Below are positions 21,662 through 31,050 of a stretch of DNA of 64,000 bases, in pieces; position 1 is the first letter of the stretch, and every line of letters begins with the position of its first letter. Where the stretch lies: assembly GCA_030407315.1 (NCBI GenBank), contig JALQPE010002214.1, positions 96,136 to 160,135 of the forward strand, read 5' to 3'. The position numbers and the translations under genes were made by a program. The notes beneath the pieces were generated by a model. It saw nothing but the letters and a program-made list of their open reading frames with translations, was not told the DNA's origin and made no database searches. Source of the stretch: Asparagopsis taxiformis. Taxonomy: Eukaryota; Rhodophyta; Florideophyceae; Bonnemaisoniales; Bonnemaisoniaceae.

Positions 21662-24589
21662 CTACTCTAGTTGCATTGAATGCTCGAAGCACTCCTTAGA
21701 ACATGACCACTTCTCGCATCGGTTAGCTAGACCAAGTACTCGCTTCCCATACTCACAGGGAGAATGAATATATTTTCCACACATATCACACCGGTGACTT
21801 GTCATTGCAAAATGGCCATCAGGCATCAATGCAAGAACATTGCAGCGGTCACTGAGAATACAGTTGGTTCTGGTTGTGGTTTGCCCATCGGTAGGAGTTC
21901 TTGGACTAGTCTCTATCGGACAATTAGCCTCTTCGCCTAACCTTTTCTTCGAAGCAGTTCCACTTGAGGTTTCAGCACTATTCTTCTTGAGCCTCTTACT
22001 TTTTCGTACTGAATTCAGTTTTGGTCCTTTTGGTTCTAGATTGCGTTTTTGAAGCTCATTGGGACAGATATCTGTAGATAATACTGCCTCCGATGAAAGT
22101 GGAGTATCTCGACTAGCCAATCCCTCCACCTCCTTCTCAACTTTCTCAGCACAACCTCGAGACCTTCCACAACCAGGTAAGACCGTATTCGGCTCCCGAC
22201 AAACCTGATCCGGTGATTGATGAACATTTTCCGTAGATGCTTCCCTGACTCTTCCTTCACTTCGAAGGGTTAAATTTGACGTTGATTTTTTCTTCATGAG
22301 GTCAGCAGCAACTTTTGCAAGCCTTTCCTTTCCCAATGACAAGCACAATTGGTCTTTTTCGATTAAGATAGCCTCACGGGAAGTTTGTAGGCATGCTAGA
22401 CCTGTTGTCAACGTTCCTGCATAAGGATCACAGACGATGCCACCGGAAGGACAGAATGAAGTTAACAATTCCTGCAACAGGTCTATATTTTTCTCCTCCA
22501 CACGAACAATTTTCCTTGAATGAATATGCTGAAGCTTAGCTTTAGGGACAGGAACGCCATCTATAATGTTGAACTTCCTGCTATGAGAGCAATTGATTAG
22601 CTGATACGGACAGTCGAAATCTATGGCACGAGAACCATCCCTGACCTTTCCAGGGGCATATGCCAAAAGAATAAAGTCCACAGCACATTGAGGCATCTTG
22701 AGACGACCATTTCGCCGTATAGTCTTAGTATCTTTGGCCACGACAATTGGGTAATTTAAAACCTGAAAGCCATTAGAAGAGAAGGACGCGAACCATCTTG
22801 GAAAAGTTTGCCAGCTAGTGAACATGACAACCGAACCTTCTGGACATAGAAGTCTCCTTGAAAACTGTGTGAAAGCAGTGATTTCTTTGTCGTCCAGAAA
22901 GTCGTCATAGGTAGATCCAGCTCCGGAGGCAGATACGTTCTGAAGTGAATATGGAGGGTCTGTAAGAATTGTTGACACTCTGCCTTTCAACGACTCGTAT
23001 GTTCCGCTGTGTTTCTCGAAGTGTTGCCACTCCATTGCAAAACACTTCATCCCTGCATTCTCTAGGACACTTTCCACATCCGCTATTTCTTCTGTTAGAG
23101 CTGAAACGAGTTGTGGGCTTCGATGTTCTCTGTCTCCTGACGTTAAATTAGAACAATCATTACTTGAAGCTTCTGGAATGGAAGAACAATTTGAGCGCTT
23201 GTCAGAATGAGCCAAAACTTTTCTGCTTCCGAGCGCGCCATAGTTTGCTTCTGATGCTTCAAGTTTTGAATCGTCTACTCCACATTCCGTTGGTAGATGA
23301 CCATGTACTGAATGATTTCCAGTGTTGGAGGGAGAGGGCTCATTTTCTTCACTATACACATCGTTCAACGGAGAGCCCTTTCTAGTCTCAGTATCTTTGT
23401 TCTGTCCTGTAGACGAACAGTCCATATCTCCTCGGAATTTGAGGAGCTTCTGATGCGCAACAGCGGGACATGACAATTTGAACGCTTTGTAGAAAGCAGG
23501 TAGCGGTTCAAGGAGATTTCCGAAATTAGCGGCTATTTCTTCATCAAATAGTTGTGTTCTTTCCGCGTTCCTTCGCATAACCTCCATCTCTTTCGGCCAT
23601 AATACCGTCTCCATAAGCTTCTCGAATTTGCGCACTTCTTGTACAGCTGCACTCGCAGCGAGGAACTGTTCAGTGAGTACGGACGGCTTCATTGGACCAT
23701 ACCCGGATGACCGAGAAATCTCTCGAATGCGCCACAGCGAGTTCAGCTGAGCTGCCTCTCCGTCTGGACCTTCTGCATTCATGAAGGGAGTAGACCCCTT
23801 CAACGTTGAAGAAGAAATTAAGTTGCGGTATATCCTTGAGTCAACGGCAGCATTTTTTGAGTGTTTTGAGTTAGTCTTGTAGTGAATGCGCATGGCCAAC
23901 TCCTTGTTCTCTTCATTCACAATTTTTCCAATTGTATCTATAACAGACTGAGGTAACCTTATAACGCAGCCTGCCAGCTGCTTAATAGTTGAGGTACAAG
24001 CTTCCTTGCTTCCGGAATAATAAATTGCAAGTTCTATTGGTTTGGCTTTTCTGTTCAGTTTCGCGCTCAATGTGGTATAGTCTTGTTTGAGATTTTTCAA
24101 CACGTCGTACTGTGTTGGGATGACGACGAAGTCGTCGACATTTTTCTGGTTACATGCTCTGGCAAAAGCGCGAAGTGCGGCCATTGAAGCAGACGTTTTG
24201 AGTATCGTAACAGTCCATGAGAAACCCGCCCATTTTGCTGGATCCTTACATATAAGTTTCTGCAACGCCGTCAAACGGTGCTCACCGTCCACTATTCCAT
24301 ACCACAGTTCTCTTTTTCTCACTTCCTTAATGGCATCCTCTTCACTCCCCATCTTTTCCCTAAAGTATTCCAGAGGATATGAGGCGTACACACCTTCTAG
24401 CCTGATGGCATATGCCATTGACCCTCCTGTTGTCAAACCTCCTAGCTCCTCAAAAATGTTGCAAAGAACTTCAACACATCCGTCCACGATATTCCTAATT
24501 CGTGTGAACGGTAAACATGACATTGGATCTAGGCTCTGCGCAGTTGCTCCCTCTAGTAATTGAGCGAAATGCTCTTTCGCTGAGTTCAT
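21662..24589 (-). CDS. ParB-like / beta-class DNA amino-methyltransferase / zinc-cluster fusion
   Basis: A predicted DNA-modifying enzyme of 975 residues that would transfer a methyl group from SAM to adenine N6 (or cytosine N4). Residues about 60-150 look like a ParB/sulfiredoxin-type domain with VDGEHRLTAL at 100-109. The methyltransferase has motif IV TDPPY at 543-547 and motif I DPYAGTLTTG at 721-730. This order (catalytic motif first, SAM motif later) is the beta class. DPPY favours N6-adenine. The tail has basic KSKRLKK/KKR stretches, likely nuclear signals, and a C-terminal Cys/His cluster starting HRCDMCGKYIH (C934, C937) that may bind zinc. The first ATG is at 24589; a stop lies just upstream in frame. 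ParB-methyltransferase fusions are typical of phages and bacteria, so a horizontal origin is likely. The ORF is uninterrupted and divergent from the putative transposase. Confidence 0.8.
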   Translation of the reverse strand: MNSAKEHFAQLLEGATAQSLDPMSCLPFTRIRNIVDGCVEVLCNIFEELGGLTTGGSMAYAIRLEGVYASYPLEYFREKMGSEEDAIKEVRKRELWYGIVDGEHRLTALQKLICKDPAKWAGFSWTVTILKTSASMAALRAFARACNQKNVDDFVVIPTQYDVLKNLKQDYTTLSAKLNRKAKPIELAIYYSGSKEACTSTIKQLAGCVIRLPQSVIDTIGKIVNEENKELAMRIHYKTNSKHSKNAAVDSRIYRNLISSSTLKGSTPFMNAEGPDGEAAQLNSLWRIREISRSSGYGPMKPSVLTEQFLAASAAVQEVRKFEKLMETVLWPKEMEVMRRNAERTQLFDEEIAANFGNLLEPLPAFYKAFKLSCPAVAHQKLLKFRGDMDCSSTGQNKDTETRKGSPLNDVYSEENEPSPSNTGNHSVHGHLPTECGVDDSKLEASEANYGALGSRKVLAHSDKRSNCSSIPEASSNDCSNLTSGDREHRSPQLVSALTEEIADVESVLENAGMKCFAMEWQHFEKHSGTYESLKGRVSTILTDPPYSLQNVSASGAGSTYDDFLDDKEITAFTQFSRRLLCPEGSVVMFTSWQTFPRWFASFSSNGFQVLNYPIVVAKDTKTIRRNGRLKMPQCAVDFILLAYAPGKVRDGSRAIDFDCPYQLINCSHSRKFNIIDGVPVPKAKLQHIHSRKIVRVEEKNIDLLQELLTSFCPSGGIVCDPYAGTLTTGLACLQTSREAILIEKDQLCLSLGKERLAKVAADLMKKKSTSNLTLRSEGRVREASTENVHQSPDQVCREPNTVLPGCGRSRGCAEKVEKEVEGLASRDTPLSSEAVLSTDICPNELQKRNLEPKGPKLNSVRKSKRLKKNSAETSSGTASKKRLGEEANCPIETSPRTPTDGQTTTRTNCILSDRCNVLALMPDGHFAMTSHRCDMCGKYIHSPCEYGKRVLGLANRCEKWSCSKECFEHSMQLE

Positions 24590-26426
24590 CCTTTGCAGAT
24601 TAGATCCCAATCAATCTCTGCAACAGCAAAGATTCTTGAAGTTGTTCTCCAGGAACTCGGTAGGTGTAGGTGATGCTTGTACTCTTGTGCTTCTCTTGCT
24701 CTTGAATAAAATGTAGAGATTCAGGATCCTAAAAGAGAAGAATTCAAGTAGAAGTGTCTCGTTGATCTTTTCTGGATCTGTGAAAGACTTATTTGTGTTT
24801 TCACGAGCTTTCGAATCGCAAAAAGCTTGCTAGGAAACTGTAGAAAACAATTATTCGAGGAGATCCAAGATGCTTGAAAGGAAAGATAGGGTATGAATAT
24901 TATCTCAGGAATTGAACTGAAATCCTTCCGATACTTCTCTGGATGTCAGCACCGTATCAACTGATTGGAATCATCATAGAGTGAAATTTGGCTGTTTGTA
25001 AAGTGCAATTTATGAGCTACAGAGCTGCTTTCGTTAACTGCGATGTCACCGAATATCAGAAACAGAGAACAACACGCTCCGTTAAGAAAGCTGATTTCGT
25101 TGAATAACACCTAGTATTCAAGGAGAACTTCAATGGTTGATATAGCCCCACACAATTAATTGAAATTTAAAGTATCTGCACAGCCTTTCTATTTGTAAAT
25201 TCTGTCCATCATGTGATCGAATACTGGGAGACAAAAATACCTTTCGGATTGGAAAGAGCTCTAAGAGATGTTGGCCTGTGAACATTTTCGACGGGTCACA
25301 TGCTCCTGTACGTAATATCACGTGAGACACATACGTGTCTTCAAAATAGAATGGAAAACTAAAGCACAGGCCAAGTATCCATGAATAAGTAGAACAGCAC
25401 AGTTCCATTTAGGGTTATGAACAGTTCGTCATTGGTTGGACCAATAGTAACTTACACCAGATTCCTCATTTTGAAGCGATCTTATATCCATGAATTTTTT
25501 TCTGTCATACATTTCTATCATACTTCGTCATGACAGTTGGAAGGCCGCAGCTTTTCAACTTTCTTATACCTCAGAGAGCATGTAGTAGCACGAAAAGTTT
25601 ATCATATCCGGTGTAATTCCCATTACATGACCATATGAGGTTTAGTATGCCTCTCGTACAGTGGAGCTGTTGCGAGTCATGACGCAAGCTTCCTCTAGTT
25701 ATCGATTGCAAGCATTGTTGTCTCGCGTGTGCCCCACCAAAAACATAACTTTTCAGACAGACCTGACCTACAGGCCGCAACCTGTAAACAGGTCTTGGAT
25801 GGTCAACTGTCAGAAGGTAGACAGGTCACTGTTGGCATGAACGGTCACTAAAGCTCGAGTGTCACTTGAATGCGGTGATATTATGTATCAGTTTCAAGAG
25901 AAACAGCTAGTAAACAGGCTGTTTCGTTTGGAATTGGAATACAATAATTATGTGAACGCTGACTCGCTGATACATTACGCGGGATCGGAGGATATCGAAA
26001 CAATATGTTTCTGAGTGAAGATATTTCGGACATCTAGTGCGGCCATCTCTTTAAAAAATCATCGGCTGTCTATACGTTTCTCTTCCGCATGGAACCTAAA
26101 TCTTCCCCTGCTTCTTCGACGCAGAGTATTGCATTCAGCCTGAAATGCAGTGTCAGGATACTGGTAAAAAGCCGTTGGATTCAAGGGCGTTTCGTTTCGA
26201 GTTCTAGACTGGTCTAGTTTCTTAAAGCTCGTCCTGCCATGAATGAAATTCTGTAACGAAACTATTATCATCTTCCCTTCTACCACTATTTAAGACTTCT
26301 CATTCGTTCATCAAAACATCTGAAGTTGAACTGATAAAAGAAGATACCCAAAGAAAAGAGGCCGAATGAGGACAGCGAAAAGAGGGAGAAGGGCTTTATT
26401 CTCCACCAGAGTTAGTTATTACCAGG
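24590..26426. other. 1.8-kb divergent promoter/intergenic region of the TIR transposon
   Basis: Lies between the two divergent gene starts and has only short ORFs. A TATA-like TATTTAAG at about 26287-26294 precedes the plus-strand gene. Copies of ACAGGTC occur near 25790-25830. It could hold non-coding 5' exons of either gene, but I see no decisive splice pattern. Confidence 0.4.
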
Positions 26427-28553
26427 ATGGGTCTCTCTGAGCTGAAAATCAAACGTTTACGGAATGCGAATGAATCAATGGACCTCAATATATCCGAATG
26501 GAAGTGCTGCAAGGGAAAACGCTGCTTCACTAGAGTGAATCAGGTGTATTTCAAAGCACAAAGGAAAAGGTTCTTCGAAATGACTCAGGCACAGCGAAAA
26601 CTATCATTGATATCCATGCTAAGGATTGTTGATACGAACAACATAACAAAGCAGAGATATTTCTTTGATGGTCTTCAAGTATGTTCCAGGTTCCTGGAGG
26701 TTGGATTTGGGATGTCTAGATTTCTACAATGTGCAGTCAAAGAAACTCCCAAATCTTCCGGCTCGAAATCGATCATACGTATGCCTATTCTAGGCGCGAA
26801 ACAAACCGCTAGAGATTCCATAAGATCGTTTCTCGAATATCTTGCAGAGTGCACTGCCAACAAAATGCCGGACTGCAGCCAACTACATCTACCGTATTTT
26901 GAGAAGAAGCATGTGTATGAACGTTTCGAGATGCAATGGAGAGAACAAGACGGTACAGGAAACATTCTAGCTGTTCCTACTTACGCGTATTTTATCACCG
27001 TGTGGCAATCATATTGCCAGGATATCAAGTGCAGGCGGGTACATCGATTCTCAAAGTGTGACGTGTGTGAACAACTAAGGCAACAACTAGCAGATGCAGG
27101 AATAGATCGCTTAAAGACTGACGCGCTCCGTGAACTACAAAAGAAGCATCATCAATTCGTTGAAAAGGAACGGTTACAGTATTACAAGAACAGAGAACTG
27201 GCAAGAAAATTACCAAAGAAGTTTGCGAGCATCATCATAGACGGAGCATCCCAAAGCGCTTATGGACTTCCGCATTGGCCATATGAAACAAAGGCAACAC
27301 AACGGGGTCACAAAATTGGTGTACACCTCACAGGCATACTGGAGCACGCGTCTCCGAATAAGCTTACACTGTTAACTATGACGGACGAGCACAAAACAGG
27401 CGCTAACCACGTTATTGAAGCACTACATAGATGGCTATCCCGGAAAGAGATGGAGGGGAGACTACCAGATGTTTTATTTGTTCAGGTCGACAATTGTACG
27501 CGTGAGAATAAGAATCGGTACTTCTTTTCTTACATAGAATGCCTCGTGGCACTGGAAGTGTTTTCAGAGATACAAGTGTCATTTTTACCTGTAGGTCATA
27601 CCCACGAGGATATCGACCAAAGCTTTTCCTGTACCTCCAAACGGCTCAAGACCCACTCTGCAGTTACCTTGCAGGATTTAATTCATGAGCTGTCATGTTC
27701 ATATACTCCCCAGCCTCATGTCAGCCATATGTTGCATGTCATAAATCTGTCGTCTCTTTTCGAACAGTCTCACTGCCTCGCTAACGTGCCCCCATTTTCG
27801 CACTTCAGGTACTTCCGCTTTTCTAAGGAGGCTGGAGAACCAAGAAGTCGATATGAAAGGTCCAGAACTACTGTCTCTGTTAAAGAGGCTTGTCAGCTTG
27901 AATGGAACTATTTGCATTCAGATAAGTCAGGGGGATTCCTAAAGTTCACACCGGATATTTTCTCAGCTCCTCCAACATTTACCACTCCCCCAGAAAACTT
28001 TCTCGAAGTACGCCGTGGTATCTTCTCTGCGGAGTCTCGAATTGCTAGCAAAGTCAAGATGGATGAGCTTGAGAAGCTTGTTGATACGATTTACAAACCA
28101 AGAAAGGATCCTATGCACTGGAGCAAGAGTTCATCTCCAGAATCAGTTTTACAGTTAAAATGCTCGCGTAAGAGGGATGGAATGATTACGACTGAAGGCA
28201 GTGACACTGAGGAAGAATCCGTCATTGATTATAGCTACTCTATTGATGATATGATTGCAATTCGAACTGATGATGAGAGCTGCCCTTTCTGGCTTGCTTC
28301 CGTTGATGGAGTTATTGCGAATGGGGATGGTCTTATCCATCGACTGAAAATCGTGTGGCTAGAAGCTTACGGTAACAAGAAAGATCCACACCTTTCGAAA
28401 TATAGGCGAGCAATTCTGAGCAACAACAAGGAGTGGACGGCAGAAATTAGTTCCAATACCGTCTTGGCGCGTTTAACAAAATTGCGACGAGACAATCGTC
28501 TTTCAACTGATGACTCAAAGCGAATCAAAGAATCTCTATCCACCTGTCTGTAG
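26427..28553 (+). CDS. DUF7869-like RNase H-fold protein, probable transposase
   Basis: 708 residues, starting at an ATG in good context (ACCAGGATGG). The N-terminus has a paired-Cys segment (KCCKGKRCF, about 26-34). Then comes HRFSKCDVCEQL (about 207-218), and a core with IIIDGAS (D272), VQVDNC (D355) and GHTHEDID (E394, D395, D397). This D...DN...GHTxED pattern is, from memory, that of the DUF7869 family found in many animals, algae and oomycetes. It is compatible with a DDE/DDD RNase H-fold nuclease. Its location in a TIR element with a target duplication makes it the best transposase candidate. The C-terminal 180 residues are acidic then basic and not recognised. No frameshift. The catalytic residues are inferred by pattern only. 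Confidence 0.7.
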   Translation: MGLSELKIKRLRNANESMDLNISEWKCCKGKRCFTRVNQVYFKAQRKRFFEMTQAQRKLSLISMLRIVDTNNITKQRYFFDGLQVCSRFLEVGFGMSRFLQCAVKETPKSSGSKSIIRMPILGAKQTARDSIRSFLEYLAECTANKMPDCSQLHLPYFEKKHVYERFEMQWREQDGTGNILAVPTYAYFITVWQSYCQDIKCRRVHRFSKCDVCEQLRQQLADAGIDRLKTDALRELQKKHHQFVEKERLQYYKNRELARKLPKKFASIIIDGASQSAYGLPHWPYETKATQRGHKIGVHLTGILEHASPNKLTLLTMTDEHKTGANHVIEALHRWLSRKEMEGRLPDVLFVQVDNCTRENKNRYFFSYIECLVALEVFSEIQVSFLPVGHTHEDIDQSFSCTSKRLKTHSAVTLQDLIHELSCSYTPQPHVSHMLHVINLSSLFEQSHCLANVPPFSHFRYFRFSKEAGEPRSRYERSRTTVSVKEACQLEWNYLHSDKSGGFLKFTPDIFSAPPTFTTPPENFLEVRRGIFSAESRIASKVKMDELEKLVDTIYKPRKDPMHWSKSSSPESVLQLKCSRKRDGMITTEGSDTEEESVIDYSYSIDDMIAIRTDDESCPFWLASVDGVIANGDGLIHRLKIVWLEAYGNKKDPHLSKYRRAILSNNKEWTAEISSNTVLARLTKLRRDNRLSTDDSKRIKESLSTCL

Positions 28554-29162
28554 CATGTAACTTTTGGATTAAATTTCCTCTTGTTCTTCTTTAGAGCGCG
28601 CGTTCTGTATTTACCTCCTACGTAAGCGCTTCGAAATCTACTACACAAACTATGTATACCATAGACATATCTTAATCTGTGCACGACTGCTATTGCGCTT
28701 ACATACGTGCACGTACACTCCAACCGTCTTTCCCTTTCCGTTTAGCTGCTTTGTTTGGCGTTTCAGCTGTGCAAGTGTAAACCCCGAAGCCTACAGAACT
28801 GTACAGCTGAACGTTTGCGGCACCTGTGTGTACACGTCTATGAAACTATAGCTTGGATAGACATTTGAGGGGTCGCTATAGCGACACCCAGTTCCTATTT
28901 TGACGGCGGTCTGGTACTTTCCGCTTGTGTACACATTCTTGACGGACTTCAATTGCATACTATGAGTACGCTACACGAAGGAGTGCCAGCCGTTACACTT
29001 CGTGCTAGATGAAGTTCAGAACCTCGTGAACGTGCTACTGCCTGCGGTTGGGCCCATCGGCTTGGCTGACAGGAGCCATTCAGTTGATTTCCCTTGCCCA
29101 GCTTCACCATTTCTCCTTTCTTATAAAATAAGTGCAGTTGTTGTACACCCATTGGTAGGATG
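28554..29162. other. 608-bp right-arm spacer, containing a block absent from the left arm
   Basis: 3' region of the DUF7869-like gene. Bases 28635-28701 match 21284-21345 in inverted orientation. The roughly 460 bases from 28702 to 29162 have no counterpart in the left arm. No gene is recognised in it. Confidence 0.5.
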
Positions 29163-30707
29163 AATCTTACCTATAGATACTGTGCAGGTTCAATTGAACT
29201 TGCACCAAATCAGAACAGTCAAACCAACATTAGGAAATGAAGATGAAGCTATAGTCAAATCTATACATGCATATGGTATACTCCATACAAGTTGAATATT
29301 ACTTCTGTTACCACTAGAAATCTTCTACGGCATTTCATTGTTCAGGTATCATCATATAATGCATACCGCAAACGTACCCGTGCAGTTTGAATACGGACTT
29401 GTAGTGATGTATATCAACCTCCGAACATGGTAGCCATCCTCCAAACTCTATTCTACCAACAGAAAAGCTTCATTCATTGGCGGTCAGTGTACAGTGTACC
29501 TTGTCACACAACGGAGCACCTCGAGGTGCTCGTGCGATGTTATACGATCGTATAACATCAATGATGTGCACGACTCATTGAACAGTGAACAGCCCCGTCT
29601 TGTGCTCAGCCTATGATAGTAATGTGACAGCTGTACCCGTTTGAAATATCATTTCTTCCCTATCATACGTGTCCTCATAGCGCAACACTACTACACACTA
29701 CATACTGACTGCATTATTCCCCTGTGATACAGGATGTTAAACACTGGTATTTAAAGCGGCAGTCTACCGCTGCTGGCAGACTCCCCATGTATCCAGCAGG
29801 TTTGCCCGCATCAAATAATCAGTCGGAAATCCTTGTGGCATCTGTCTACATAGCCACTGACTTAAACACTGACAAGTCATCTCACTTTTTGCTATTCATA
29901 GTCACTACAACTGGAAACAATATTTGATGGTTTTTTCCATATGTATATGGACGTGAAACTTATCAGTCAGCGGCAGCTTCAAACTTCGATAGGTCGCATT
30001 TCAGCTCACTGCAGTGGAATTTAAGATATGAACCAATATGCTCAGGAACACTCAGCACTGCAGTGTCGAACACTGCCTGGAATGCATTTCTTTGTGACAT
30101 AGTGCAACAAAGCAGCTGTCGGCGTGCGTATAGTTTCAGCTAGTGCACAGTATCTTCCAAATCAGAATCGTAAATTTCTCCCCAGCTAAAACTACTAATC
30201 ACCATACATGTAGTACAATGATCTGAAGTCAGCCTGCCTCACCCAAAATCCTCGCAAGGGAACTAGTACAGCCAGCAGCCCACAACCAGCCAGCTAGCTG
30301 ATGAATTGGTGCCCGCCAATAGCGACGGCCATTGGGACACGAGCAAATGGTACAAGCACAGCCGCGCAAGCTTGCCTCAAGGTTGCCAAGTGCAACTGCA
30401 TGTCATGTGCAATTCTTGAAATTTGATTTAAAATAAACACTGACCAGTGTAACCACACAGGCAGAACACAGCATAACCGACAGGAACTCAATGCAGCTGT
30501 TTCAATAATAGTTTTTCACCGTAGCAATGCTGTAAACTATTCAAGGAACAACGCTAATTTTACAATAGCAGGAACCACACACACGTGGCAGCATTTCTTT
30601 CTACAGTGCTACGCACTGTAGTCTAGGCGCCGTTTACGCTACCATTTTCCCATATCCAGCAAATTCTGTTCTAGTTTTTTTATTCTGTTTTATTACTGAA
30701 CCGTGTT
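29163..30707 (-). repeat. right terminal inverted repeat (about 1545 bp)
   Basis: Inverted copy of 19735-21280 ending ...CCGTGTT at 30707. It holds the mirrored palindrome pair (29514-29559) and hairpin (30601-30621). Confidence 0.9.
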
Positions 30708-30711
30708 CTAA
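30708..30711. other. CTAA target-site duplication (right)
   Basis: CTAA directly after the right TIR, matching 19731-19734. Confidence 0.75.
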
Positions 30712-31050
30712 GTTAAACCTAGGGCGACCCATTGTACAGATGCGCGCGTGTCATTCCAATAAACGTCGCGCCATGAGCGACATCGATTCGCCCTGCACTG
30801 CGGGGGTATAGAGTATGCCGCGGCGATGGCCGGTTATGCGGGGCGCAGCGGCATCCGCTTGGCGTCTCGCTTGTTCTTCCGGTGCGTCGCCACGTTTTTA
30901 GTTCGTGATGTGTGGCCCCGCGTGCGCGCAGGAGTGCGCTTTATCGCGTCATCACTTTTGCCGTGGTTCACCTGTCGGCAGCAGCTCTTACGGAGCCCGC
31001 GGCTGGCGGTGATTTGTCGGAGCGCGTGTCTGGTCAAGCCCTGTCGGGCG
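30712..31050. other. Ty3-B non-coding continuation
   Basis: Sequence of Ty3-B between the nested transposon and the integrase stop codon. Plus-strand ORFs here and over the integrase are mirror readings of the minus-strand gene, so none is called. Confidence 0.5.

Larger units (their letters stand above)
19735..30707. mobile_element. 11-kb TIR DNA transposon carrying a DNA methyltransferase and a DUF7869-like protein
   Basis: Bounded by perfect outer ends AACACGGTTCAGTAAT in inverted orientation and a 4-bp target duplication CTAA (19731-19734, 30708-30711). The TIRs are about 1546 and 1545 bp and near identical. Inside are two divergently transcribed genes: a ParB-like/methyltransferase fusion (21662-24589, minus) and a DUF7869-like RNase H-fold protein (26427-28553, plus), separated by 1.8 kb. 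Both ORFs are uninterrupted, and with the fresh TIRs this suggests recent activity. It sits inside Ty3-B. A 4-bp TSD would fit a Sola2- or Academ-like superfamily, but I cannot assign it. The methyltransferase cargo is the striking part. Confidence 0.85.

Noticed and set aside
21662..24589. Bacterial contamination as the source of the ParB/methyltransferase gene
   Set aside because: The gene sits between TIRs with a clean target duplication inside a Ty3 element; no bacterial neighbours.
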